From NCBI GenBank assembly GCA_030691295.1, contig JAUYEQ010000243.1, positions 1 through 19,874 on the forward strand: a DNA stretch of 19,874 nt, read 5' to 3'. The position numbers and the translations under genes were made by a program. Shown piece after piece: positions 8,385 to 14,185 of this stretch. Positions within the stretch are counted from its first letter, which is position 1. Every line of letters starts with the position of its first letter. This DNA comes from Bacteroidota bacterium. Its GTDB lineage: Bacteria > Bacteroidota > Bacteroidia > Bacteroidales > Prolixibacteraceae. The notes under the pieces are model-generated. The model had not been told where the DNA came from. It was given only the letters and a program-made list of their open reading frames with translations, and did not search any database.

Positions 8385-9545
8385 ATGAAGAAGTTAAACG
8401 TATTATTAACTGTAGTTCTTTTGTTAGTTTTGTTTGTACAATATGCAAATGCACAAAAAACCTCCACTACCGGAGCAAATACAATCACCACTGGTGTGCC
8501 GTTTTTAACCATTGCCCCCGATTCACGGGGAGGAGCTATGGGCGATGCAGGCGTTGCCACCTCACCTGACGCCAGCTCTCAACACTGGAACCCTGCAAAA
8601 TATGCCTTTGCCGAAAGTGAAATGGGAGTCGCTTTGTCATACACTCCATGGTTACGCAATTTGGTATCTGACATCAATCTTGCGTATCTGGTTGGTTATA
8701 AACGATTGGATGATAATCAAACGGTAAGTGCTTCGCTGCGTTATTTTACTTTGGGCGATATTACTTTTATGAGCGAATACGGTGATCCAACAGGGCAGCA
8801 AAGTCCGAATGAATTTGCTGTTGACTTTGGCTACACCCGTTTATTGTCCGAAAAGTTTTCCGGAGCCGTCGCCATTCGCTATATCCGTTCCGATCTCACA
8901 GGTGGTCAGTTGGTAAATGGAACCGAGACTCATGCCGGAAATTCTTATGCTGCTGACGTCGCTTTTTACTATCAAAATGAAATACGTGTCAATAGAAAAA
9001 TGTCAACATTGGCAGCCGGTATTGACATCTCTAATATTGGTGCCAAAATTTCGTACACCGACGGTGAAACCAAAGATTTTATTCCAACCAACCTGAAACT
9101 GGGGGTTTCCTATAAAACGGAAATGGACAAGTACAATACCATTACGATTGCCCTTGATGCAAATAAATTGTTGGTACCAACACCCGATACTGCCAGTGTG
9201 GATATTATTACCGGCTTAGGTTCTGGAAAATCGGTAGTTGCAGGTATGTTCAGTTCATTTAGTGATGCTCCCGGCGGAATGGCGGAAGAGTTCAGGGAAA
9301 TTAACTTTTCGATAGGTGCAGAATACTGGTACAACAATCAGTTTGCTTTGCGTGCCGGTTATTATTACGAAGATGAAACCAAAGGAAACCGCAAATTTTT
9401 CACAGCAGGCGCTGGTTTGAAAATGAATGTTTTTGCGCTTGATTTTTCTTATCTGCTGCCGGTTGCCCAAAATAATCCGCTGGCCAATACCCTTCGGTTT
9501 ACGCTCTCTTTTGATTTCGAAGCGTTTAATAAGCAGAGGAGATGA
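8385..9545 (+). CDS. porV: type IX secretion system outer-membrane protein PorV (LptO)
   Basis: PorV is a FadL-like outer-membrane beta-barrel. It collects T9SS cargo from the translocon through the C-terminal domain and hands it to the PorU sortase complex. The ATG at 8385 gives 386 residues with a clean signal peptide (MKKLNVLL... to YANAQ, cleavage after about residue 23). The PorV-typical N-terminal part of the mature protein follows: FLTIAPDSRGGAMGDAGVAT and SSQHWNPAKYAF. The remainder is alternating amphipathic strands ending in SFDFEAF. An upstream in-frame TTG at 8328 would add 19 residues ahead of the signal peptide, but it overlaps the -33 promoter box. The porU-porV adjacency supports the call. 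The stop lies 4 bases before ispF. Confidence 0.92.
   Translation: MKKLNVLLTVVLLLVLFVQYANAQKTSTTGANTITTGVPFLTIAPDSRGGAMGDAGVATSPDASSQHWNPAKYAFAESEMGVALSYTPWLRNLVSDINLAYLVGYKRLDDNQTVSASLRYFTLGDITFMSEYGDPTGQQSPNEFAVDFGYTRLLSEKFSGAVAIRYIRSDLTGGQLVNGTETHAGNSYAADVAFYYQNEIRVNRKMSTLAAGIDISNIGAKISYTDGETKDFIPTNLKLGVSYKTEMDKYNTITIALDANKLLVPTPDTASVDIITGLGSGKSVVAGMFSSFSDAPGGMAEEFREINFSIGAEYWYNNQFALRAGYYYEDETKGNRKFFTAGAGLKMNVFALDFSYLLPVAQNNPLANTLRFTLSFDFEAFNKQRR
9536..9541 (+). promoter_or_regulatory. ribosome binding site of ispF
   Basis: GAGGAG ends 8 bases before the ATG at 9550, a textbook Shine-Dalgarno site that is unusual in Bacteroidota. It lies within the last codons of porV and fixes the ispF start at 9550. 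The same frame is open further upstream, inside porV, but that is not the real N-terminus. Confidence 0.6.
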
Positions 9546-9549
9546 CAAT

Positions 9550-10092
9550 ATGAATTTCCGGATAGGTTACGGATACGACGTGCACCGTTTAGCTGAAGGT
9601 GAAACCTTGTGGTTGGGCGGTGTTTTGATTCCTCACAGTAAAGGCACAATTGCCCATTCTGATGGCGATGTGTTGCTTCATGCCTTGTGCGATGCAATGT
9701 TGGGTGCAGCTAAAATGGGTGATATCGGGAGACATTTCCCTGATACTTCTTCAGACTACAAAAACATTGACAGCAAGATTTTACTGGCGCAAACCAATGA
9801 GCTGATTGCTTCAAAAAACTACCGGGTCGGAAACCTGGATGTAACGGTGGCTGCACAACAACCCAAACTCAAACCGTTTATTCCTGAAATGGAAGAAACC
9901 ATTGCCCGAATTCTTGGGATCGATGTGGATGCCGTGTCAATCAAAGCCACCACTACTGAAGAGTTAGGTTTTGAGGGTAGGGAAGAAGGGATTTCGGTTC
10001 ATGCGGTGGTATTACTTGAAAAAAAATATGAAAAAAACACTCGTAATCGGGGCAAGCGAAAATCCCGATCGTTATTCGAACAAGGCGATTAA
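9550..10092 (+). CDS. ispF: 2-C-methyl-D-erythritol 2,4-cyclodiphosphate synthase with C-terminal extension
   Basis: IspF cyclises CDP-methylerythritol 2-phosphate to the 2,4-cyclodiphosphate with release of CMP, in the MEP pathway to isoprenoids. The start at 9550 puts the zinc ligands in the expected places: D10 and H12 in GYDVHR, and H44 in HSDGDVLLHAL (36-46). The signature TTEELGFEGREEGI precedes HAVVLLEKK, where IspF normally ends at about 157-160 residues. Here the frame runs on for 21 residues after K159 (a basic, polar tail) and overlaps the next gene by 65 bases. An A8 run at 10019-10026 lies exactly at the expected end. One extra A would produce a stop after LLEKKI, while one fewer would fuse the frame to the CoA-binding gene. 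The extension may therefore be real, a sequencing error, or slippage. Confidence 0.9.
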   Translation: MNFRIGYGYDVHRLAEGETLWLGGVLIPHSKGTIAHSDGDVLLHALCDAMLGAAKMGDIGRHFPDTSSDYKNIDSKILLAQTNELIASKNYRVGNLDVTVAAQQPKLKPFIPEMEETIARILGIDVDAVSIKATTTEELGFEGREEGISVHAVVLLEKKYEKNTRNRGKRKSRSLFEQGD

Positions 10093-10390
10093 GGCTTTGT
10101 TATCACACAACCATGAAGTATTGGCTTTGGGATTGAAAAAAGGGACTGTTGAAGGAGTCGCTTTCCATACCGAAAAGGTTCAGTTTGAAAATATCGATAC
10201 CGTAACAATGTATGTCGGACCGCAAAATCAGCCGGAATACTATTCATATATTATTGGACTAAATCCCCGCCGGGTAATTTTTAATCCAGGCACTGAAAAT
10301 TCAGAATTTATCAGTCAACTTAAAGCTGCCGGTATTTATCCTGAAATTGCCTGTACCTTGGTTCTTTTGGCAACCGGGCAATTCGAATAA
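10028..10390 (+). CDS. small CoA-binding (Rossmann-fold) domain protein
   Basis: This 120-residue protein is a stand-alone CoA-binding domain of the YccU/CoA_binding_2 kind. It opens with a Rossmann strand-loop, LVIGASENPDRYSNKA (5-20). The following motifs are EVLALGLKKGTVEG, the DTVTMYVGP strand and RVIFNPGTEN, then a closing ACTLVLLATGQF. The fold is the nucleotide/CoA-binding part of succinyl-CoA synthetase and related acyl-CoA synthetases, but the catalytic domains are absent, so its role is unknown; CoA or acyl-CoA sensing is inference. The ATG at 10028 lies inside the 3' part of ispF in another frame, and the stop overlaps the next ATG by one base (TAATG). Translational coupling of the three genes is likely. 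Confidence 0.85.
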   Translation: MKKTLVIGASENPDRYSNKAIKALLSHNHEVLALGLKKGTVEGVAFHTEKVQFENIDTVTMYVGPQNQPEYYSYIIGLNPRRVIFNPGTENSEFISQLKAAGIYPEIACTLVLLATGQFE

Positions 10391-10722
10391 TGGAAACAAT
10401 CCATTCCATTCAGGAATTTGAAAAACTTTTGGCCGAACAGGATGCCGTACTGGCGTATTTTTCCACTGAAATTTGCTCAGTCTGCAAAGTATTGAAACCT
10501 AAAGTTTCAGAAATGGTCGCTGAATCATTTCCCTTGATGAAAATTGTTTTTGTAGAATCGGATAAATTGCCCGAATTAGCTGCCCAAAACCGGGTTTTCA
10601 CAGCTCCCACTGTAATCGTTTTCTTTGCCGGGCGCGAAACAATCCGCAAAAGCCGAGCTTTTGGCATTGACGAATTGAAGGCCGAAATCCAGCGACCCTA
10701 TAAAATACTTTTCGAGGAGTAA
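10390..10722 (+). CDS. thioredoxin-fold protein with CSVC motif
   Basis: This is a 110-residue cytoplasmic thioredoxin-like protein. The active-site motif is atypical: C29-S-V-C32 in STEICSVCKVLKP replaces WCGPC. The tryptophan is lost, while both cysteines and the cis-proline (TAPT, P73) are kept. It should be redox-active, but with a different potential and partners from the canonical thioredoxin encoded at 1100-1471. There is no signal peptide. Its ATG overlaps the stop of the CoA-binding gene by one base, so the two are almost certainly co-translated and may act together. Its last codons encode E-E (GAGGAG), and an ATG follows its TAA without a gap. Confidence 0.87.
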   Translation: METIHSIQEFEKLLAEQDAVLAYFSTEICSVCKVLKPKVSEMVAESFPLMKIVFVESDKLPELAAQNRVFTAPTVIVFFAGRETIRKSRAFGIDELKAEIQRPYKILFEE

Positions 10723-10866
10723 ATGACATTCATAGATTGTATGTCGGTTCTTTTAGCCACGATATCTATGTTTATAGCCACGATATATATATTTATAGCC
10801 ACGAATTATATTTGTTTACCTACGAATATTAGTTTATTAGCCACGATTTGGTATTTATCTGCATAA
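10723..10866 (+). CDS. possible 47-residue hydrophobic heptad-repeat microprotein
   Basis: An ATG follows the TAA of the thioredoxin-fold gene without a gap and opens a 47-codon frame. It covers the first five and a half units of the 21-base tandem array, so each DNA unit gives seven residues: LLATISM, FIATIYI, FIATNYI, CLPTNIS, LLATIWY, then LSA and stop. The peptide is almost entirely hydrophobic with one charged residue (D5), and could span a membrane. GAGGAG at 10714-10719 precedes the ATG, but at a short spacing of 3 bases. Against it: with a 21-base period any frame open in one unit tends to be open in all, and a second frame is also open over several units. I recognise no family. Treat it as a hypothesis. 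Confidence 0.27.
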   Translation: MTFIDCMSVLLATISMFIATIYIFIATNYICLPTNISLLATIWYLSA

Positions 10867-10917
10867 ATATTTTAGCTTTTGGCTATTATATCGTGTTTAT
10901 TAGCCATGATATGATAG
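10729..10917 (+). repeat. decayed tandem array with exact 21-base period (8, perhaps 9, units)
   Basis: Copies of the core TAGCCACGATAT begin at 10754, 10775, 10796, 10817, 10838, 10859, 10880 and 10901, each exactly 21 bases after the last. Units 1, 2, 3, 5 and 8 are close copies. Unit 4 has TACCTACGAATA, and units 6 and 7 are strongly diverged but still in register. A weaker possible unit begins at 10733. No indel has broken the spacing over about 170-190 bases. The array fills the space between the thioredoxin-fold gene and the helix-turn-helix gene. Unit 3 runs into TATATTTG (10807-10814), a match to a -7 promoter element. Twenty-one bases is two turns of B-DNA, so the sites lie on one face of the helix. 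Confidence 0.85.
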
Positions 10918-10970
10918 TATTATCACTACAATTGTTGTATCTTACTCCCGAAAGATTAAAAAAGACAACT

Positions 10971-11288
10971 ATGGAACAACTTGCAATAATCGCTATGGTA
11001 AGGCGTGAGATGAATCGTAAAAACATTAGTGGCGCTGAGTTGGCCCGCGCTTTAAAAGTAAACCCTTCGTCGGTGATGGGCATGTTCGGCCGATCTACCT
11101 TGCAGGTACAACGCCTGGCTGAGATATCAGAATTCCTCAGGTATAATTTTTTCAGGGAAATTGCTCAGAAACTTCCCTTCGCCGAACCCGAATATACCGA
11201 AGCCGCCGGGTTGCAAAACAGGGTTAAAGAACTCGAATTTGAGGTGAGCATTTTGCGGCAAACCATCAGGGACCTGGCTGGTAAATGA
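10971..11288 (+). CDS. small helix-turn-helix protein with C-terminal coiled coil
   Basis: This 105-residue protein has an N-terminal lambda-repressor-like helix-turn-helix. Residues 1-60 include MVRREMNRKNISGAELARAL, followed by KVNPSSVMGMFG as the likely recognition helix, then LQVQRLAEISEFLRYNFFREIA. The C-terminal 30 residues (LQNRVKELEFEVSILRQTIRDL) have a leucine-zipper-like heptad pattern that should dimerise. A DNA-binding regulator is the obvious inference; the ligand and targets are unknown. I chose the ATG at 10971. An earlier TTG at 10848 would add 41 hydrophobic residues encoded by the repeat array, which I reject. A partial -7 match, TATCTTAC, is at 10938-10945. The phased 21-base array directly upstream is a candidate binding region for this protein. 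Confidence 0.82.
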   Translation: MEQLAIIAMVRREMNRKNISGAELARALKVNPSSVMGMFGRSTLQVQRLAEISEFLRYNFFREIAQKLPFAEPEYTEAAGLQNRVKELEFEVSILRQTIRDLAGK

Positions 11289-11297
11289 TTGCCGCGT

Positions 11298-11325
11298 CTG
11301 ACCACTGAGACTGCGACTGACCACT
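11298..11325. repeat. short CTG-type repeat between convergent genes
   Basis: CTGACCACT occurs at 11298-11306 and again at 11317-11325, with CTGAGA and CTGCGA units between, so the stretch is a run of 6-7-base units beginning CTG. It fills the 35-base gap between the helix-turn-helix gene and hutU, and its last copy overlaps the hutU stop codon. It resembles in style the CTGGC-type run after lemA (14097-14153). Confidence 0.5.
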
Positions 11326-13327
11326 ATTCAAACAACCCATCAATCAGCTTTTCATCCGTCAAATTTGGCAACGTAACAATCAGGTTTGGATTTTCCTGCA
11401 TGGCACGTTTAATGGCAAAAATTGCAGGTTCGTTGCGAGCCCAGCTACGACGGGCAATTCCGTTGTTCACATCCCAGTAAAGCATTTGTTTCAATCGCCG
11501 GTCGGCATCTTCAGAGCCATCGATTGTCATTCCAAAACCACCGTTAATCACCTCGCCCCAACCCACACCGCCACCATTGTGGATAGAAACCCAGGTAGCG
11601 CCGCGAAACGAATCGCCAATCACATTCTGAATCGCCATATCGGCAGTAAAAGCTGATCCGTCGTAAATGTTGGAAGTTTCGCGGTAGGGCGAATCCGTTC
11701 CCGAAACGTCGTGGTGATCGCGCCCCAAAACGATCGGCGCAGTGATAATTCCATCCCGAATCGCTTTGTTGAATGCTTCGGCAATTTTAGTGCGTCCTTC
11801 GCAATCGGCATAAAGGATGCGTGCCTGAGAGCCAACCACTAAATTGTTTTTGCCGGCTTCCGCGATCCAGTGAATGTTGTCCTGTAACTGGTTTTTTATT
11901 TCTGAAGGAGCTTGTTTGGCTATTTCTTTTAAAACCTGAAGTGCAATTTCATCGGTTTTCTGAAGATCTTCCGGATCGCACGAGCAGCAAACCCAGCGGA
12001 ATGGCCCGAAGCCGTAATCGAAAAACAAAGGTCCCATGATGTCCTGAACGTATGATGGGTAGCTGAAACTTCCGTCGGTACTTGTTATGGTGGCACCTGC
12101 ACGTTTGGCTTCGAGCAAAAACGCATTTCCGTAGTCCCAGAAATACATCCCTTTTGCCGAAAGCTGGTTAATTGCGTTCACCTGTCGGCACAAACTTTCA
12201 TACACTTTCTCCTGAAAAAGTGCCGGATTTTCGGCCATCATCCTGTTCGATTCTTCCAACGAAAGTCCGGCAGGATAATAACCACCTGCAAACGGATTGT
12301 GCAGCGAAGTCTGGTCGGTTCCCAAATCAACGGCAATATTTTCTGTGGCGAGTTTCTCCCAAAGATCAACCACATTCCCTTGGTAGGCCAGCGAAACCGC
12401 TTCTTTGTTTTGGCTGGCTTTCAGCATCCGGGCAATCAGTTTGTCAAGATCCTCGAAAACTTCATCCACCCATCCTTGCTGATGCCTGGTGGCAACCACT
12501 TTCGGATTAATTTCAGCAATCACCGCCACCATGCCTGCAATCACCGCCGCTTTTGGTTGTGCGCCCGACATTCCTCCAAGTCCCGACGAGACGAATATTT
12601 TCCCGGCGACCTGTCCGTCTCCGCGCATTCGGGCTGCATTCAAAAGGGTAATGGTAGTTCCGTGCACAATTCCCTGCGGACCGATGTACATGAACGATCC
12701 GGCAGTCATTTGTCCGTATTGAGAAACGCCGAGTGCATTCATCCGCTCATAGTCATCTCTTCCAGAGTAATTGGGAATTACCATGCCATTGGTAACCACT
12801 ACCCGCGGTGCATCTTTGTGCGAAGGAAAAAGTCCCATCGGATGCCCGGAATACATCACCAGCGTTTGTTCGTCGGTCATTTCCGACAGGTATTTCATTG
12901 CGAGCCTGTATTGCGCCCAGTTCTGAAAAACAGCCCCGTTTCCGCCATACGTGATTAACTCGTGCGGGTGTTGCGCCACTGCATGATCCAGATTGTTCTG
13001 AATCATCATCATGATTGAGGCCGCCTGAATCGATTTGTAAGGATAATCCTGCAATGGACGGGCCTTCATTTCATAGTCGGGACGAAGTCGGTGCATGTAA
13101 ATCCGGCCATATTGTCGCAATTCATCCAGAAATTCGGATGCCAATCGGACATGATGTTCAGGCTTAAAATACCTGAGCGCATTCTGAACTGCCAGCTTCT
13201 TTTCCAAATTATTGAGAATGTCTTTTCGTTTAGGTGCGTGATTTACAGAAGGGTTAAATGGTTTTATCACGGGCAAAACTTCCGGAATCCCTTCCTTAAT
13301 AGCGTTTTTGAATTCGGCGGTATTCAT
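11324..13327 (-). CDS. hutU: urocanate hydratase (urocanase)
   Basis: Urocanase converts urocanate to 4-imidazolone-5-propionate, the second step of histidine degradation, using a tightly bound NAD+ as electrophile. Starting at the ATG at 13327 gives 667 residues, matching the longer Bacteroidota/eukaryotic-type form rather than the roughly 555-residue Pseudomonas type. Diagnostic stretches are TYGGNGAVFQNWAQ (126-139), MYSGHPMGLFPSH, the NAD-binding SSGLGGMSGAQPKA (247-260), FDYGFGPFRWVCCS followed by DPEDLQKTDEIA, and near the C-terminus WVSIHNGGGVGWGEVINGG. In-frame ATGs at 13348 and an earlier start near 13375 add 7-16 residues without homology-like features, so 13327 is preferred but not certain. 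No hutH, hutI or formiminotransferase gene is in the window. Confidence 0.95.
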   Translation of the reverse strand: MNTAEFKNAIKEGIPEVLPVIKPFNPSVNHAPKRKDILNNLEKKLAVQNALRYFKPEHHVRLASEFLDELRQYGRIYMHRLRPDYEMKARPLQDYPYKSIQAASIMMMIQNNLDHAVAQHPHELITYGGNGAVFQNWAQYRLAMKYLSEMTDEQTLVMYSGHPMGLFPSHKDAPRVVVTNGMVIPNYSGRDDYERMNALGVSQYGQMTAGSFMYIGPQGIVHGTTITLLNAARMRGDGQVAGKIFVSSGLGGMSGAQPKAAVIAGMVAVIAEINPKVVATRHQQGWVDEVFEDLDKLIARMLKASQNKEAVSLAYQGNVVDLWEKLATENIAVDLGTDQTSLHNPFAGGYYPAGLSLEESNRMMAENPALFQEKVYESLCRQVNAINQLSAKGMYFWDYGNAFLLEAKRAGATITSTDGSFSYPSYVQDIMGPLFFDYGFGPFRWVCCSCDPEDLQKTDEIALQVLKEIAKQAPSEIKNQLQDNIHWIAEAGKNNLVVGSQARILYADCEGRTKIAEAFNKAIRDGIITAPIVLGRDHHDVSGTDSPYRETSNIYDGSAFTADMAIQNVIGDSFRGATWVSIHNGGGVGWGEVINGGFGMTIDGSEDADRRLKQMLYWDVNNGIARRSWARNEPAIFAIKRAMQENPNLIVTLPNLTDEKLIDGLFE

Positions 13328-13502
13328 AAATTTCCAATTGTGGTTCATCTTTTGAAATAGCAGGTATAACGGCAAAATTGCGACATTCCCCGATATTTAC
13401 ATGTATCCTGGCAGCAGTTTTGCAACATTTGCCAAACTTATATTTATCATTGGTTGTTAAATTTAAGCGTTGTAAGATTATAAATTAAAAAAGTAAATAA
13501 AA

Positions 13503-14093
13503 ATGAAAAAGACGTGGATTATTCTGGCAGTTATTGCCGTATTGCTTCTGGTTGCCTATTCGTCGGTTAAAAATTCATACAACAGTATGGTTAGTATGGA
13601 AGAAGGAGTGACTGCCCAGTGGTCACAGGTTGAAAACGTTTACCAGCGCCGTGCCGATTTGATTCCGAATCTGGTGAACACCGTAAAAGGGTATGCCGAT
13701 TTTGAAAAGGAAACACTGACACAGGTGATTGAAGCCCGGGCAAAAGCTACGCAAGTGACCGTAGATCCGACAAAGTTGGATGCCCAGTCGATTCAAAGTT
13801 TTCAGAATGCTCAATCAGGTTTGTCTTCAGCTTTAGGCCGATTAATGGTTGTAGTTGAAAAATACCCTGAACTGAAAGCCAATCTGGGATTTTTGGATCT
13901 GCAGGCTCAATTGGAAGGCACCGAAAACCGAATTACGGTTGAACGTATGAAATTCAATGAAAGTGCTCAAGCGTACAATACTTTCATCAGGACTTTCCCT
14001 AAAAATATTTTTGCCGGAATGTTCGGATTCGAAAAGAAAGCATACTTCGAAGCGGAAGCTGGAGCAGAAAAAGCTCCTGAAGTGCAGTTTTAA
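13503..14093 (+). CDS. lemA: LemA family protein
   Basis: LemA proteins are small membrane-anchored helical proteins of uncertain biochemical role that are widespread in bacteria. This 196-residue example has an N-terminal membrane helix (about residues 4-20, WIILAVIAVLLLVAYSS). The hallmark EEGVTAQWSQVENVYQRR and ADLIPNLVNTVKGYADFE segments follow, then a long helical region with LDLQAQLEGTENRITVER. The normal length is about 180-200. It is the first gene of a cluster with two TPM-domain genes, an association common in bacteria, but a terminator-like hairpin lies directly after it. Upstream, TATATTTA at 13439-13446 is a near match to a -7 element with an imperfectly spaced TTG before it, so the promoter is not settled. 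Confidence 0.92.
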   Translation: MKKTWIILAVIAVLLLVAYSSVKNSYNSMVSMEEGVTAQWSQVENVYQRRADLIPNLVNTVKGYADFEKETLTQVIEARAKATQVTVDPTKLDAQSIQSFQNAQSGLSSALGRLMVVVEKYPELKANLGFLDLQAQLEGTENRITVERMKFNESAQAYNTFIRTFPKNIFAGMFGFEKKAYFEAEAGAEKAPEVQF

Positions 14094-14096
14094 ACG

Positions 14097-14153
14097 CTGC
14101 TGGCGGCTGGCTGCTAGCTTCTGGCCAGTCGCCAGCTGCCAGTCGCCAGAAGC
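14097..14153. repeat. CTGGC heptamer-type tandem repeat after lemA
   Basis: On the minus strand the right part reads CTGGCGA, CTGGCAG, CTGGCGA, CTGGCCA: a run of 7-base units. On the plus strand this appears as two copies of CCAGTCGCCAG separated by CTG. The left part (GCTGCTGGCGGCTGGCTGC) is a related, less regular CTG-rich stretch. It is far more GC-rich than the surrounding sequence and begins two bases after the lemA stop. The right half is folded into the terminator-like hairpin at 14117-14162. Confidence 0.65.
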
Positions 14154-14162
14154 ATTTTTTTT
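14117..14162 (+). terminator. intrinsic terminator after lemA
   Basis: GCTTCTGGC (14117-14125) pairs perfectly with GCCAGAAGC (14145-14153) around a 19-base loop, followed after one A by eight T residues (14155-14162). It has the form of a rho-independent terminator on the plus strand. It would separate lemA from the TPM-domain genes that begin 24 bases further on, or attenuate read-through into them. Confidence 0.65.
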
Positions 14163-14185
14163 AATAAACAAAAATCCTTACAACC

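Noticed and set aside
9427..9549. Upstream extension of IspF into porV
   Set aside because: The ATG at 9550 has a strong GAGGAG site and gives the family N-terminus FRIGYGYDVHR; the earlier ATG lies within the PorV barrel.
10729..10917. CRISPR array
   Set aside because: Units are 21 bases back to back with no unique spacers, units decay independently, and there are no cas genes.
10848..10970. HTH protein starting at the TTG at 10848
   Set aside because: The extra 41 residues are encoded by the tandem array and are hydrophobic, while the ATG at 10971 gives a standard HTH domain from the first residues.
12299..12958. 219-codon open frame on the plus strand inside hutU
   Set aside because: It is antisense to a well-conserved urocanase and its translation has no recognisable domain; a long chance frame opposite a GC-richer gene.
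13328..13502. RNA gene or riboswitch between hutU and lemA
   Set aside because: I found no convincing stem-loops or known motif; it is simply a divergent promoter region.
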